Shown here: positions 1 to 6,718 of the stretch, piece after piece
How the letters are laid out: the number at the start of each line of letters is the position of its first letter
Numbering within the stretch: the stretch's first letter is position 1
DNA from: Pseudomonadota bacterium
GTDB taxonomy: Bacteria; Pseudomonadota; Gammaproteobacteria; Enterobacterales; Succinivibrionaceae
Reading direction: 5' to 3'
Assembly (NCBI GenBank): GCA_023460615.1
Contig: JAEWPL010000120.1
Span: 1-9,358 of the forward strand
Length of the DNA: 9,358 nt
The notes under the pieces: model-generated
What the model saw: the letters and a program-made list of their open reading frames with translations, nothing else
Databases searched by the model: none
Told to the model about the DNA's origin: nothing
Made by a program: the position numbers and the translations under genes

Positions 1-889
1 TTTGTAAGGTATCAGGGGTAAAACTGCATTTTGTAAAGTCTACAGTCTCTTGTAGTAACTCTAGAACTTCACTATCTGTAAAGCCTGCTAACTCATTTAG
101 GATAGGCTCTTGGGAGATTTTACTTGAAACAAAGCCTGAGATCATAGTATCCATAGTAATAGGTAAGATACCTGTGATAAAGACTCTTTCAATAATTCCT
201 AATTGATTATAGCGACGAATATTTGAATAGAAGGCTCCAATTTCACTTTGCTTGTTAACAAGTTCTATAAAAGCTTTCTTATCTCTACTTAAAATATCAT
301 TTGTAAAGTTGTCATATTCATCAATGATAAACATGAGTTTAAAAGGCTGCTTCAACCTTGCATTAAAAGAGGATAAGAAGTTTGAAAGTACAACAGCACC
401 ACTATAAAATTGTTCAATATTATCTTGATAATAATCATGAACAGTAGCAGTTAAATCCTCTTCCTCTTGCAAAGAGAGTTTTTTAAATTTTGAAGGAATT
501 AAACTTGGATAGCTTTTGTAAAAATTAACTACACCGTCAATTACTTTTTGTCTGAATTCTTCTAGAATTTGAGCTGATGGCTTACTTGAATCAACTCCAC
601 TAAACTCAAACCTTACTACTCCGTAAGCACTCTTATTAGGTGTGGTATTTTCATGGATGAAGGTTCCTTCAAAAAGCTTATCAAATAAGCCTTTTTGAGA
701 GATATCGTAATAGTAATATAAAATCTCTGTAAATAGAGTTTTACCAAATCTGCGTGGTCTTAAAAATAAAGAGACATAGGACTCTAAGCTCTCGTAAGCT
801 TTGATAAACTTTGTTTTATCAATATATACAAGATCTCTTTCTCTTATCAATTTAAAATCAGACAATGAATTTGGTATTTTCTTTAACAT
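1..889 (-). CDS. AAA-ATPase-like protein (PF09820 type), 3' end cut by window edge
   Basis: The first 296 codons are visible; the rest lies beyond the left edge. The protein fits the AAA-ATPase_like family (PF09820), whose members usually carry a C-terminal PD-(D/E)XK nuclease-like domain (PF08011) and run to roughly 500-600 residues. Seen here: the family opening with YIDKT at 22-26; the Walker A-like RPRRFGKT at 44-51, in which the family replaces the usual glycine-rich loop; Walker B LMFIIDEYDN at 185-194; a sensor-like VFITGILPIT at 236-245; and LAGFTDSEVLELL at 267-279. The start ATG at 889-887 is preceded by a modest GGTGA Shine-Dalgarno. There is no signal peptide or membrane segment, so it is probably cytosolic. 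Family members are numerous in gut anaerobes and their biological role is not settled; a nuclease or defence role would be inference. It stands apart from the lon unit upstream, separated by a hairpin. Confidence 0.85.
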   Translation of the reverse strand, partial: MLKKIPNSLSDFKLIRERDLVYIDKTKFIKAYESLESYVSLFLRPRRFGKTLFTEILYYYYDISQKGLFDKLFEGTFIHENTTPNKSAYGVVRFEFSGVDSSKPSAQILEEFRQKVIDGVVNFYKSYPSLIPSKFKKLSLQEEEDLTATVHDYYQDNIEQFYSGAVVLSNFLSSFNARLKQPFKLMFIIDEYDNFTNDILSRDKKAFIELVNKQSEIGAFYSNIRRYNQLGIIERVFITGILPITMDTMISGFVSSKISQEPILNELAGFTDSEVLELLQETVDFTKCSFTPDTLQ

Positions 890-920
890 CTCTATCACCA
901 AAAAATAAGTTTTCTTTTCT

Positions 921-945
921 AGTATAAATCATCAAAGCAATGATT
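921..945 (-). promoter_or_regulatory. Possible promoter -10 plus inverted repeat upstream of the AAA-ATPase-like gene
   Basis: On the minus strand, TATACT (926-921) is a good -10 hexamer 31 bases before the start codon at 889. No convincing -35 hexamer lies at 16-18 bases. Directly upstream is a perfect 6-bp inverted repeat, AATCAT (927-932) and ATGATT (940-945) with a 7-base spacer, which could be an operator or chance in AT-rich DNA. Confidence 0.25.
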
Positions 946-987
946 AAAAATACTTAAAGTGTAAATTTAGATAAGGTTAATATTGAT

Positions 988-1014
988 GATACAGGCACTT
1001 TGGGCACCTGTATC
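988..1014 (-). terminator. Hairpin behind the lon unit, possible terminator
   Basis: GATACAGG (988-995) and CCTGTATC (1007-1014) form a perfect 8-bp stem with an 11-base loop, starting 11 bases past the stop codon of the small gene downstream of lon. The DNA that follows on the minus strand is not clearly T-rich, so this would be a weak intrinsic terminator or an mRNA 3'-end stabilising structure. Confidence 0.4.
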
Positions 1015-1025
1015 TAAAGGTAGGA

Positions 1026-1409
1026 TTAGTCTTTCTCGTGCTCTTTGATGTAAGCTAGTATTGGAGGTAATAAGTCATCCTCAATATGACTTATCTTTTG
1101 TCTTAGCACATAAGCATTGTCATCTTTTAAATATAAAAGATTGTCTTCAAACTCCATCAGAATTGGTAAAGAATTCTCAACACTTACACATAAAGGCTTA
1201 ATGATTTTCAAAAAGGCTTTTGGATTTACTACTTTGTCAGAGTTGATATCTGGTGCGATTTTCTCTAAAAGATCGATAAGCTTTTGAGCACTATCTAAGA
1301 CCTTTTTAATCTCATCATCGATATTCTCACTGTCTTTCTTTTCTTTAAGCTCATCGTCAAACTTAACGATAGCCTCATCAATTTCTTTCTTTTTTGAAGA
1401 TGCGTCCAT
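1026..1409 (-). CDS. Small charged protein of unknown function, co-transcribed with lon
   Basis: I do not recognise this 127-residue protein. The preferred start is ATG at 1409-1407, because AGG lies 6 bases upstream; a TTG at 1427 would add six residues, but that stretch overlaps the end of lon and has no better ribosome site. The first half is very rich in Lys, Glu and Asp and should form long amphipathic helices, possibly a coiled coil (about residues 5-55). The second half is more hydrophobic and also helical in character, ending in PILAYIKEHEKD. There is no signal peptide, no transmembrane segment and no metal-binding cluster. It begins 7 bases after the lon stop codon, so it is almost certainly translated from the lon mRNA and induced with it. 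A role as Lon adaptor, regulator or substrate is only suggested by this position. Confidence 0.75.
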   Translation of the reverse strand: MDASSKKKEIDEAIVKFDDELKEKKDSENIDDEIKKVLDSAQKLIDLLEKIAPDINSDKVVNPKAFLKIIKPLCVSVENSLPILMEFEDNLLYLKDDNAYVLRQKISHIEDDLLPPILAYIKEHEKD

Positions 1410-1416
1410 AGGGTAC

Positions 1417-3975
1417 CTATAAAACAATATTCATAGTGTCGGTGTTTTTAGTCTTTCTCTTAGTGTTAGCTGGAACTTTCTTGTCCTTAGCTTTCCAATG
1501 AGTAGTTGGAATAAAGGTATTAGGATCATTTTCAAGTGCGACACTTAAAACCTCCTCAATACGACTTACAAACTTAAGAGTCATTTTCTCTGAAACAATT
1601 TTTGGAATATCCCAAAGATCTTTTTCATTCTCCTTTGGAATTAAAACTGTTTTAATGCCACCACGTAAAGCGGCTAATAACTTCTCTTTTAAGCCACCGA
1701 TTGGTAAAACATCACCACGTAAAGTAATTTCACCGGTCATAGCGACATCAGATCTTACTCTGTTACCGGTTAATGCTGATACTATGGCTGTTACCATACC
1801 AACACCTGCTGATGGACCATCCTTAGGAACAGCACCTTCAGGTACGTGCACATGTAAATCGGAGGTTTCAAAAAAGTCCTGATTTAAATGTAGAGACTGA
1901 GAAAGCGTTCTTACCACACTAATTGCAATGGTAATAGATTCTTTCATCACATCACCTAATTTACCTGTAACCTGATGTTTACCTTTACCAATATTAGCTA
2001 CAGCTTCTAACTGTAGGATATCACCACCTAAGGTAGACCAAGACAGACCATTTACAATGCCCACCTTGTTATCGTTTAGCTTTGAGGTAAAGTCATAACG
2101 ATTTGGGCCTAGCATAGCTTGAATATCGCTAATTTCAATATGCTTTGGTGTAAGCTTCTTGGCCTTTGGATTTTTAATCATGAAGTCTTTTACGGTCTTG
2201 CGAATGATCTCAATTAAGATACGCTCTAACTCACGGACACCAGCCTCATGAGTGTAGTAACGAATTAAATGTAACAACACTTCATCAGAGATTAAAATTT
2301 CCTTATTAGATACATTTGCAAGTCTTAATTGCTTTGGAAATAAATGCTCTCTTGCAATATGTAATTTCTCATCCTCTGTATAAGATGACAAATCAATAAT
2401 TTCCATACGATCTAATAGTGGACCTGGGATATTGTAGGAATTAGCTGTAGTTACGAACATCACATTAGATAAATCGTACTCAATTTCTACGTAGTTATCC
2501 TCAAAGGTTGAATTCTGCTCAGGATCAAGAACCTCAAGTAATGCACTTGAAGGATCACCTTGATTTGAGCTTACAACCTTATCAATCTCATCTAATAAGA
2601 ATAATGGGTTATTAACCCCAACCTTAGCCATATTAGCAATAATACGACCAGGTAAAGCGCCTATATAGGTACGACGATGACCACGAATTTCAGCCTCATC
2701 ATGCATACCACCTAGTGCTAAACGCACAAACTTTCTGCCTGTTGCATTAGCAATAGACTTACCTAAAGAGGTCTTACCAATACCAGGAGGTCCCATTAGG
2801 CAGATAATAGGTCCGTGTAATTTGTCAGTTCTTGATTGAATTGCTAAATACTCTAAGATCTTGTCTTTAACTTTAGATAAACCATAGTGCTCTTTATCTA
2901 AAGTCTCTTTAGCCTTTTTAAGATCATAGTTTACAGTTGAACTTACTTCCCAAGGTAATGACAATAAGGTATCGATATAGTTTCTAACAACTGAATACTC
3001 AGAGGAGTTAATACTCATGGAGTTTAGTTTACGAATTTCTCTATCGATTCTCTCATGTACATAATTTGGTGCTTTAAGCTCTTGATTGCGAGTCTTAAAT
3101 TGCTCAATGTCATCATCTTCAGTGACATTCACACCAAGCTCTTTTTTAATAGCTTTAAGCTGCTCTGCTAAGAAATACTCTTTTTGGTTCTTTTCCATAG
3201 ATTTTTTAGCTAAATCTAGGATATGACCTTCAAGTTCAGAGCGATAAGAATAACCATTTAAAGCACTGATAATAATACGACCACGCTCAACTGGATTGGT
3301 GGAAGATAACAGCATCAAGCGAGTTTGAAAATCTAACTTCAACACTTGGGTTAGCATATCAGTAAGCTTTGATAAGGAAGTCTCCTCAAGTATGGTTTTA
3401 ATTAGATGCTTAGGCACAGACTCTTCAATTAGAGCACGAGCTGTTTTATCAGAGCTATCAATTGCATACTGCAAGCTTGATTTAATCACGCTTTGAGTAT
3501 CAGCTATATCTTTAGGTTCACACTCTTCTTCAGGTAAAACTTGTACTCTTGCCTGTCTAAAAGCAACCTTCTCATCATCGATGATCTCAATTAGCTTAAT
3601 TCTTGAAAAGCCAGAGAAAAGACATTGACTTGTATGCTCATCTTTATGAGTAAGATTGATTAAATTACAAATCACACCTGTTTTGTGTAATTCATTAAAA
3701 CCAGGTACTTCATCTTGCTCATTTAACTGGCAGAATACTGCTAAATGTTTTTGGTCTTGGGCATTAGCATAATCTAAAGCTGCAATAGAGCTTTTTCTAG
3801 CTGCAGTGATCTGAAGCTTAGAATTTGGTGTAATAATTAAAGCTCTTAAGGTGATTAAAGGTAAGATTATTTGACCATCACCACTTTTAGGGGTACGACG
3901 TTTTGAACTTGTAGTTCTTTTAGTAGTGGTTGAGCTTTTGGATGTTTTTTTTATTTCTTTACTATTTTCTGACAT
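1417..3975 (-). CDS. lon: ATP-dependent Lon protease (endopeptidase La)
   Basis: Lon is a cytosolic AAA+ serine protease, hexameric in known members, that unfolds and degrades misfolded and selected regulatory proteins. The 852 residues contain, in order: a Ser/Thr/Lys-rich tail (1-33); a divergent LON substrate-binding domain (about 35-240); a helical linker with the family's EYFLAEQLKAIKKELG stretch (266-281); the AAA+ module with Walker A GPPGIGKT (395-402) and Walker B FLLDEID (459-465); and the protease domain with PKDGPSAG around catalytic Ser722 and GGLKEK with catalytic Lys765. The 43-residue Ser-Lys spacing equals that of E. coli Lon (Ser679/Lys722). The protein is about 70 residues longer than E. 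coli Lon (784), largely from the N-terminal tail and a Lys-rich C-terminal tail. The ATG at 3975-3973 has no recognisable Shine-Dalgarno. Upstream is a heat-shock-type promoter. Neighbours are not the clpP-clpX-hupB genes known in E. coli. Confidence 0.97.
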   Translation of the reverse strand: MSENSKEIKKTSKSSTTTKRTTSSKRRTPKSGDGQIILPLITLRALIITPNSKLQITAARKSSIAALDYANAQDQKHLAVFCQLNEQDEVPGFNELHKTGVICNLINLTHKDEHTSQCLFSGFSRIKLIEIIDDEKVAFRQARVQVLPEEECEPKDIADTQSVIKSSLQYAIDSSDKTARALIEESVPKHLIKTILEETSLSKLTDMLTQVLKLDFQTRLMLLSSTNPVERGRIIISALNGYSYRSELEGHILDLAKKSMEKNQKEYFLAEQLKAIKKELGVNVTEDDDIEQFKTRNQELKAPNYVHERIDREIRKLNSMSINSSEYSVVRNYIDTLLSLPWEVSSTVNYDLKKAKETLDKEHYGLSKVKDKILEYLAIQSRTDKLHGPIICLMGPPGIGKTSLGKSIANATGRKFVRLALGGMHDEAEIRGHRRTYIGALPGRIIANMAKVGVNNPLFLLDEIDKVVSSNQGDPSSALLEVLDPEQNSTFEDNYVEIEYDLSNVMFVTTANSYNIPGPLLDRMEIIDLSSYTEDEKLHIAREHLFPKQLRLANVSNKEILISDEVLLHLIRYYTHEAGVRELERILIEIIRKTVKDFMIKNPKAKKLTPKHIEISDIQAMLGPNRYDFTSKLNDNKVGIVNGLSWSTLGGDILQLEAVANIGKGKHQVTGKLGDVMKESITIAISVVRTLSQSLHLNQDFFETSDLHVHVPEGAVPKDGPSAGVGMVTAIVSALTGNRVRSDVAMTGEITLRGDVLPIGGLKEKLLAALRGGIKTVLIPKENEKDLWDIPKIVSEKMTLKFVSRIEEVLSVALENDPNTFIPTTHWKAKDKKVPANTKRKTKNTDTMNIVL

Positions 3976-4008
3976 ATTAATTTTATAAATTTACTTAAAT
4001 ACTTACCT

Positions 4009-4040
4009 ATTATATGGTGATTTTAAGAGCAATATTCAAG
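4009..4040 (-). promoter_or_regulatory. Heat-shock (RpoH/sigma-32 type) promoter of lon
   Basis: On the minus strand, CTTGAAT (4040-4034), a 14-base spacer and CACCATATA (4019-4011) match the enterobacterial sigma-32 consensus CTTGAAA - 13 to 15 bases - CCCCATnTA, missing one base in each block. A sigma-70 -10 hexamer TATAAT (4014-4009) overlaps it, with TTGAAT as a poor -35 at 19 bases. The predicted start is near 4003, giving a leader of about 28 nt. E. coli lon is a known sigma-32 target. Confidence 0.7.
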
Positions 4041-4075
4041 GCAGAAGATAAAAAATTGATTTGTAGGATTTTTAG

Positions 4076-4116
4076 TACAAAAACAACAAAGGCCGCTCAC
4101 TTTTAATGACGGCCTC
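4076..4116 (-). terminator. Rho-independent terminator reading leftward
   Basis: On the minus strand, AGGCCG (4115-4110) pairs perfectly with CGGCCT (4095-4090). The stem continues as TCA/TGA past one bulged base to a 7-base loop. It is followed immediately by a T-rich tract (TTGTTGTTTTTG, 4089-4078). A GC-rich stem plus U-tract is the classic intrinsic terminator layout. No protein gene lies upstream of it on this strand, which points to a short non-coding transcript. It would also insulate the lon promoter 36 bases further on. Confidence 0.65.
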
Positions 4117-4148
4117 AGAAACTCCTTCTACACATGGCAGACGAGATA
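4076..4148 (-). ncRNA. Candidate small RNA of about 70 nt upstream of lon
   Basis: The call rests on a promoter (-35 TTGTAA, -10 TATAAT at 4182-4155) placed just ahead of an intrinsic terminator (4116-4076), with no real gene between. The transcript would start near 4148. It would include a small AGAA-GGAGT-TTCT hairpin presenting GGA in its loop (about 4119-4131), followed by the terminator stem. GGA in a loop is a CsrA/RsmA-type contact and also resembles a Shine-Dalgarno, but one copy is not enough to assign a function. A six-codon ATG-to-TGA frame (4136-4116) exists within it without a ribosome site. I recognise no known RNA family. Confidence 0.35.
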
Positions 4149-4154
4149 CTACAT

Positions 4155-4182
4155 ATTATATAGCAAGGTAAATTATTTACAA
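4155..4182 (-). promoter_or_regulatory. Sigma-70-like promoter for the candidate sRNA
   Basis: On the minus strand, TTGTAA (4182-4177; four of six consensus bases) and a perfect TATAAT (4160-4155) are 16 bases apart. The predicted start is near 4148. No open reading frame of useful length follows before the terminator at 4116-4076. Confidence 0.45.
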
Positions 4183-4211
4183 TCTATTTTATTCTTGTAC
4201 TTTTCAATCTA

Positions 4212-4234
4212 ACCTTTTGAAAAGGTGACCTTTT
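4212..4234. promoter_or_regulatory. Triple alternating half-site (ACCTTTT / AAAAGGT / ACCTTTT), candidate operator
   Basis: ACCTTTT (4212-4218), G, AAAAGGT (4220-4226), G, ACCTTTT (4228-4234) form two overlapping perfect 15-bp palindromes centred on 4219 and 4227. Relative to the start predicted from TATAAT at 4261-4266 (near 4273), the block spans about -61 to -39, where an activator overlapping the -35 region would sit. The rightward promoter lacks a good -35, which fits dependence on an activator. The regulator is unknown. Confidence 0.5.
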
Positions 4235-4260
4235 TCTCAAGTTTATTTAAAATTAGTCGA

Positions 4261-4266
4261 TATAAT
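4261..4266 (+). promoter_or_regulatory. -10 box of the probable promoter for the aminopeptidase-like/acyltransferase unit
   Basis: This is a perfect TATAAT 132 bases before the start codon at 4398. The -35 positions at 16-18 bases (around 4237-4244) do not resemble TTGACA and there is no extended -10 TGn. Transcription would start near 4273 with a leader of about 125 nt. The inverted half-sites just upstream suggest activator control. Confidence 0.4.
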
Positions 4267-4397
4267 AATTACCTAAAATCAATAAGTTAAGATTACACAA
4301 AGCTTCCCTCATTAAAGGTAAAACTTGGTAAGGACTCCTTTATTGACTATAAAGCTAAATAATCAAAGTGTTAATTTTCATAATTTAAGGATCCTAA

Positions 4398-5705
4398 ATG
4401 ACCACTGACAATATAGGCGAGCAATTATATAAACTGTGTGAAAAGATGTTTCCTATTTGCAGAAGCATTACGGGCAATGGTGTAAGACAAACACTTGAGA
4501 TCTTAAAAGAGGTAGTACCTGATATAACAGTGCATGAAGTTCCATCAGGCACTCAAGTTTTTGATTGGACAGTGCCTAAAGAGTGGAACATCAAGGATGC
4601 TTGGATTAAAGATGAGAAAGGTAATAAAATCCTTGATTTTAATAAGTGCAATTTAAGTGTTTTAGGCTATTCATTACCACTTGATAAGTATTTGTCAAAA
4701 GATGAATTGTTGCAACTTATATACACACAGCCTTCTCAAAAAGATGTCATTCCTTATGTAACATCCTACTATAAAGAGCGTAGTGGCTTTTGCATGAGCC
4801 AAATTCAAAAAGATCAAATTCAAAATTCAGAAGATCAAAAATATCACGCCTTTATTGACTCAACATTAGAAAATGGAAGCTTAACTTATGGTGAACTTAT
4901 CCTTAAAGGTCAGAGCAAAAAAGAAATTTTAATCTCCACCTACATCTGTCATCCTTCCATGGCTAATAATGAGTTATCAGGTCCATCTGTATCAGTTCAT
5001 TTAGCTAAGTACTTACAATCTCTTCCTAATAGACATTACACTTATCGCTTTGTATATATTCCTGAAACTATAGGCTCAATAACTTACTTAAGTCAAAAAG
5101 ATCACTTAAAAATAATGAAGCAAAATACCATCGCAGGCTTTAATTTTAGCTGTATTGGTGATGATAGAGCCTACACTTATGTTGAAACAAGATACGGTAA
5201 TACATTATCTGATAAAGTAGCTCAAAATGTGCTTAAATTTATTGACCCAAACTATCAACATCGTTCTTATCACTACCGTGGCTCAGATGAGCGTCAATAC
5301 AATGCTCCAGGCATTGATTTACCTGTAGCTTGTTTATGTCGATCAAAATTTGGAGAGTACCCTGAGTACCATACTAATAAAGACGATTTAACTTTAATCT
5401 CTCCAAAAGGATTAGAGGGTGGCTTTGAAATGGTATTACAGTGCATTCAAGCACTTGAAGCCAACTTTAAATATCAGGTTACCTGTTTAGGTGAACCTCA
5501 ACTTGGTAAAAGAGGTTTATATCCAACTTTAAGCCAAAAAGGAAGCTATGATGGTATTCTTGCTATGAGAGATTTAATTGCCTACGCAGATGGCACTAAT
5601 GATCTCATTGATATTAGTAATCTCATCAATGTTCCTGTAAAGACTCTAATACCAATTGCTAAAAAGCTTACCGATGTTCAGTTATTAAAGCTTGTTGAAG
5701 AGTAA
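4398..5705 (+). CDS. DUF2172/DUF4910 aminopeptidase-like protein of a glycan locus
   Basis: This 435-residue protein has the full architecture of the DUF2172/DUF4910 family: an M28-like (zinc aminopeptidase) fold with an inserted domain and a C-terminal winged-helix segment (PF16221-type, about 360-435). Family signatures are the opening MFPICRSITGNGVRQTL (17-33), FDWTVPKEWNI (55-65), STYICHPSMANNELSGP (180-196), YIPETIGSI (220-228), RGSDERQYNAPGIDLPV (294-310) and EYHTNKDDL (323-331). His185, Glu192, Glu223, Asp298 and His325 are candidate metal or catalytic positions. Peptidase activity has not been the clear role of such proteins; they recur in polysaccharide and flagellin-glycan clusters. 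C. jejuni Cj1295, of the same family, is linked to adding di-O-methylglyceric acid to pseudaminic acid. There is no signal peptide, so it is cytosolic. The ATG has a good AAGGA six bases upstream, and the acyltransferase gene follows 5 bases after its stop. Confidence 0.88.
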   Translation: MTTDNIGEQLYKLCEKMFPICRSITGNGVRQTLEILKEVVPDITVHEVPSGTQVFDWTVPKEWNIKDAWIKDEKGNKILDFNKCNLSVLGYSLPLDKYLSKDELLQLIYTQPSQKDVIPYVTSYYKERSGFCMSQIQKDQIQNSEDQKYHAFIDSTLENGSLTYGELILKGQSKKEILISTYICHPSMANNELSGPSVSVHLAKYLQSLPNRHYTYRFVYIPETIGSITYLSQKDHLKIMKQNTIAGFNFSCIGDDRAYTYVETRYGNTLSDKVAQNVLKFIDPNYQHRSYHYRGSDERQYNAPGIDLPVACLCRSKFGEYPEYHTNKDDLTLISPKGLEGGFEMVLQCIQALEANFKYQVTCLGEPQLGKRGLYPTLSQKGSYDGILAMRDLIAYADGTNDLIDISNLINVPVKTLIPIAKKLTDVQLLKLVEE

Positions 5706-5710
5706 AGCAT

Positions 5711-6571
5711 ATGACTTACAAATTTGTTGAAGATTTTATTCATGAATTAAGTGACTTAGGACTCCAAAAAGGTGATGTACTTGTAATTCATTCTGATTTA
5801 TTAGCTTTTATTGTGACTGCTTGTAAAGAAGAAAATTTAAGCTTAAAAGACATCAAATCAGCTCAAAAAAAATTATTAACGCAATTTGTGCTACAACTTG
5901 AGGATTTAGTAGGTACTGAAGGTACGATTGCAATTCCTGTCTTTAATTGGGATTTCTGTAAAGGTGTAGGCTTTAATATCAAGACTACGCCATCTCAAGT
6001 TGGAGCTTTTGGCAATTGGATCCGCGCTAACAGAAATGAGTTTAGACGTACAGCTCATCCTATATACTCCTTTATGGTATGGGGAAAATTGTCTGAGCAA
6101 ATGCTAAAACTTACTAATACAGAATCATTTGGTGATGACTCACCTTTTGCCATACTGCATAAGGAGCATGGTAAGTATTTGGGGATAAACGTAACTTTGC
6201 CCCATAGCTTTAGCTTTGTTCATTATGTAGGTTGCTGCCTAAAAGTACCTTACCGCTACTTAAAAGAGTTTAAAGCTCCATATACAGATCTTTATGGAAA
6301 TACAGAGGATAAGATCTATTCAATGTATGTAAGAGATCTTTCACTAAATTATGAGCTACTTGTAAAGGATGACTTCTATGAAAAATGTGGTGCACTAAAA
6401 CAACTTAAGTGGAAGTATCAGCGCATCTTAGTTATGGATTTAGATAAGAGTTATAAAGCAACTAGCGACGATTTACTACATAATCAAGGTCGTAATATTG
6501 TTACCTTTGATAATTACACTGTCGATTTTTCAAAAGGTAAGACTCATGAGGATCATTTTTTAGTTAGGTAA
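5711..6571 (+). CDS. AAC(3)-family N-acyltransferase, likely sugar-modifying
   Basis: This 286-residue protein belongs to the Antibiotic_NAT/AAC(3) family (PF02522), whose members move an acyl group from CoA to an amino group. Visible signatures are GDVLVIHSDL (21-30), GTEGTIAIPVFNW (68-80), the SQVGAFGNWIR...RTAHPIYSFMVWG core (95-125), and FGDDSPFAILHKEHGKYLGINV (140-161), followed by SFVHYV (168-173). The length matches the family. At the usual HxxE motif this protein reads His171-Tyr-Val-Gly174, so the acidic residue is missing. Its position 5 bases after the aminopeptidase-like gene, with a weak purine-rich ribosome site inside that gene, shows one transcription unit and argues for an amino-sugar substrate rather than aminoglycoside resistance. 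C. jejuni Cj1296/Cj1297, beside Cj1295, are similarly annotated. The acyl group transferred is unknown. A run of eight A lies in codons 52-54. Confidence 0.85.
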   Translation: MTYKFVEDFIHELSDLGLQKGDVLVIHSDLLAFIVTACKEENLSLKDIKSAQKKLLTQFVLQLEDLVGTEGTIAIPVFNWDFCKGVGFNIKTTPSQVGAFGNWIRANRNEFRRTAHPIYSFMVWGKLSEQMLKLTNTESFGDDSPFAILHKEHGKYLGINVTLPHSFSFVHYVGCCLKVPYRYLKEFKAPYTDLYGNTEDKIYSMYVRDLSLNYELLVKDDFYEKCGALKQLKWKYQRILVMDLDKSYKATSDDLLHNQGRNIVTFDNYTVDFSKGKTHEDHFLVR

Positions 6572-6596
6572 GAGGCTTAGTGTAAACTGTTTATTT

Positions 6597-6638
6597 TGAG
6601 GCAAAAGCCACATAGCAAGCTATGGAGCTTTTGCCTCA
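6597..6638. terminator. Nested hairpin between convergent genes, probable terminator
   Basis: TGAGGCAAAAGC (6597-6608) pairs perfectly with GCTTTTGCCTCA (6627-6638). Inside it, after a 2x2 internal loop, CATAG (6611-6615) pairs with CTATG (6620-6624) around a CAAG tetraloop. It sits 26 bases past the acyltransferase stop and 81 bases past the SDR stop, so it can serve both strands. A T8 run (6654-6661) follows on the plus strand, but 16 bases away and itself inside a 7-bp inverted repeat ACCTATA/TATAGGT (6647-6673). On the minus strand the DNA after the stem is not T-rich. Confidence 0.6.
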
Positions 6639-6718
6639 GCTCTTTAACCTATATTTTTTTTACAGCTATAGGTGTTTACAACTAAAAACTCTGACTGTAA
6701 TAAAAATTTTAGAAGGAA

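Larger units (their letters stand above)
3976..4397. other. Regulatory intergenic region between divergent lon and the glycan genes
   Basis: This 422-base AT-rich stretch has no convincing protein-coding gene on either strand. It is unusually rich in signals. From left to right it holds the lon heat-shock promoter, a minus-strand terminator, a minus-strand sigma-70-like promoter that would feed that terminator, three alternating ACCTTTT half-sites, and a TATAAT box for the rightward genes. From about 4267 to 4385 I see only AT-rich leader sequence, with an isolated TTGACT at 4343-4348 that has no good -10 partner. Confidence 0.6.

Noticed and set aside
1410..1427. TTG start (1427) for the small gene behind lon
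   Set aside because: It would overlap the end of lon and lacks a better ribosome site; ATG at 1409 has AGG six bases upstream.
1655..1882. 75-codon plus-strand open frame
   Set aside because: It lies entirely antisense to the conserved Lon protease domain, has no ribosome site or recognisable motif, and is a shadow of that gene.
3945..3952. A8 run in codons near the N-terminus of lon, and a similar A8 in the AAC(3)-like gene (5865-5872)
   Set aside because: Runs of this length in A-rich Lys codons are expected in AT-rich DNA, unlike the G8 tract, so they are weak evidence for phase variation.
4343..4348. TTGACT as a -35 box close to the aminopeptidase-like gene
   Set aside because: No acceptable -10 hexamer lies 16-18 bases downstream.
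5906..6100. 64-codon minus-strand open frame
   Set aside because: It is antisense to the conserved core of the AAC(3)-like gene and has no supporting signal.
5711..6571. Aminoglycoside resistance gene
   Set aside because: Family membership is clear, but the operon partner, the glycan-type neighbours and the missing HxxE glutamate argue for sugar modification rather than drug resistance.
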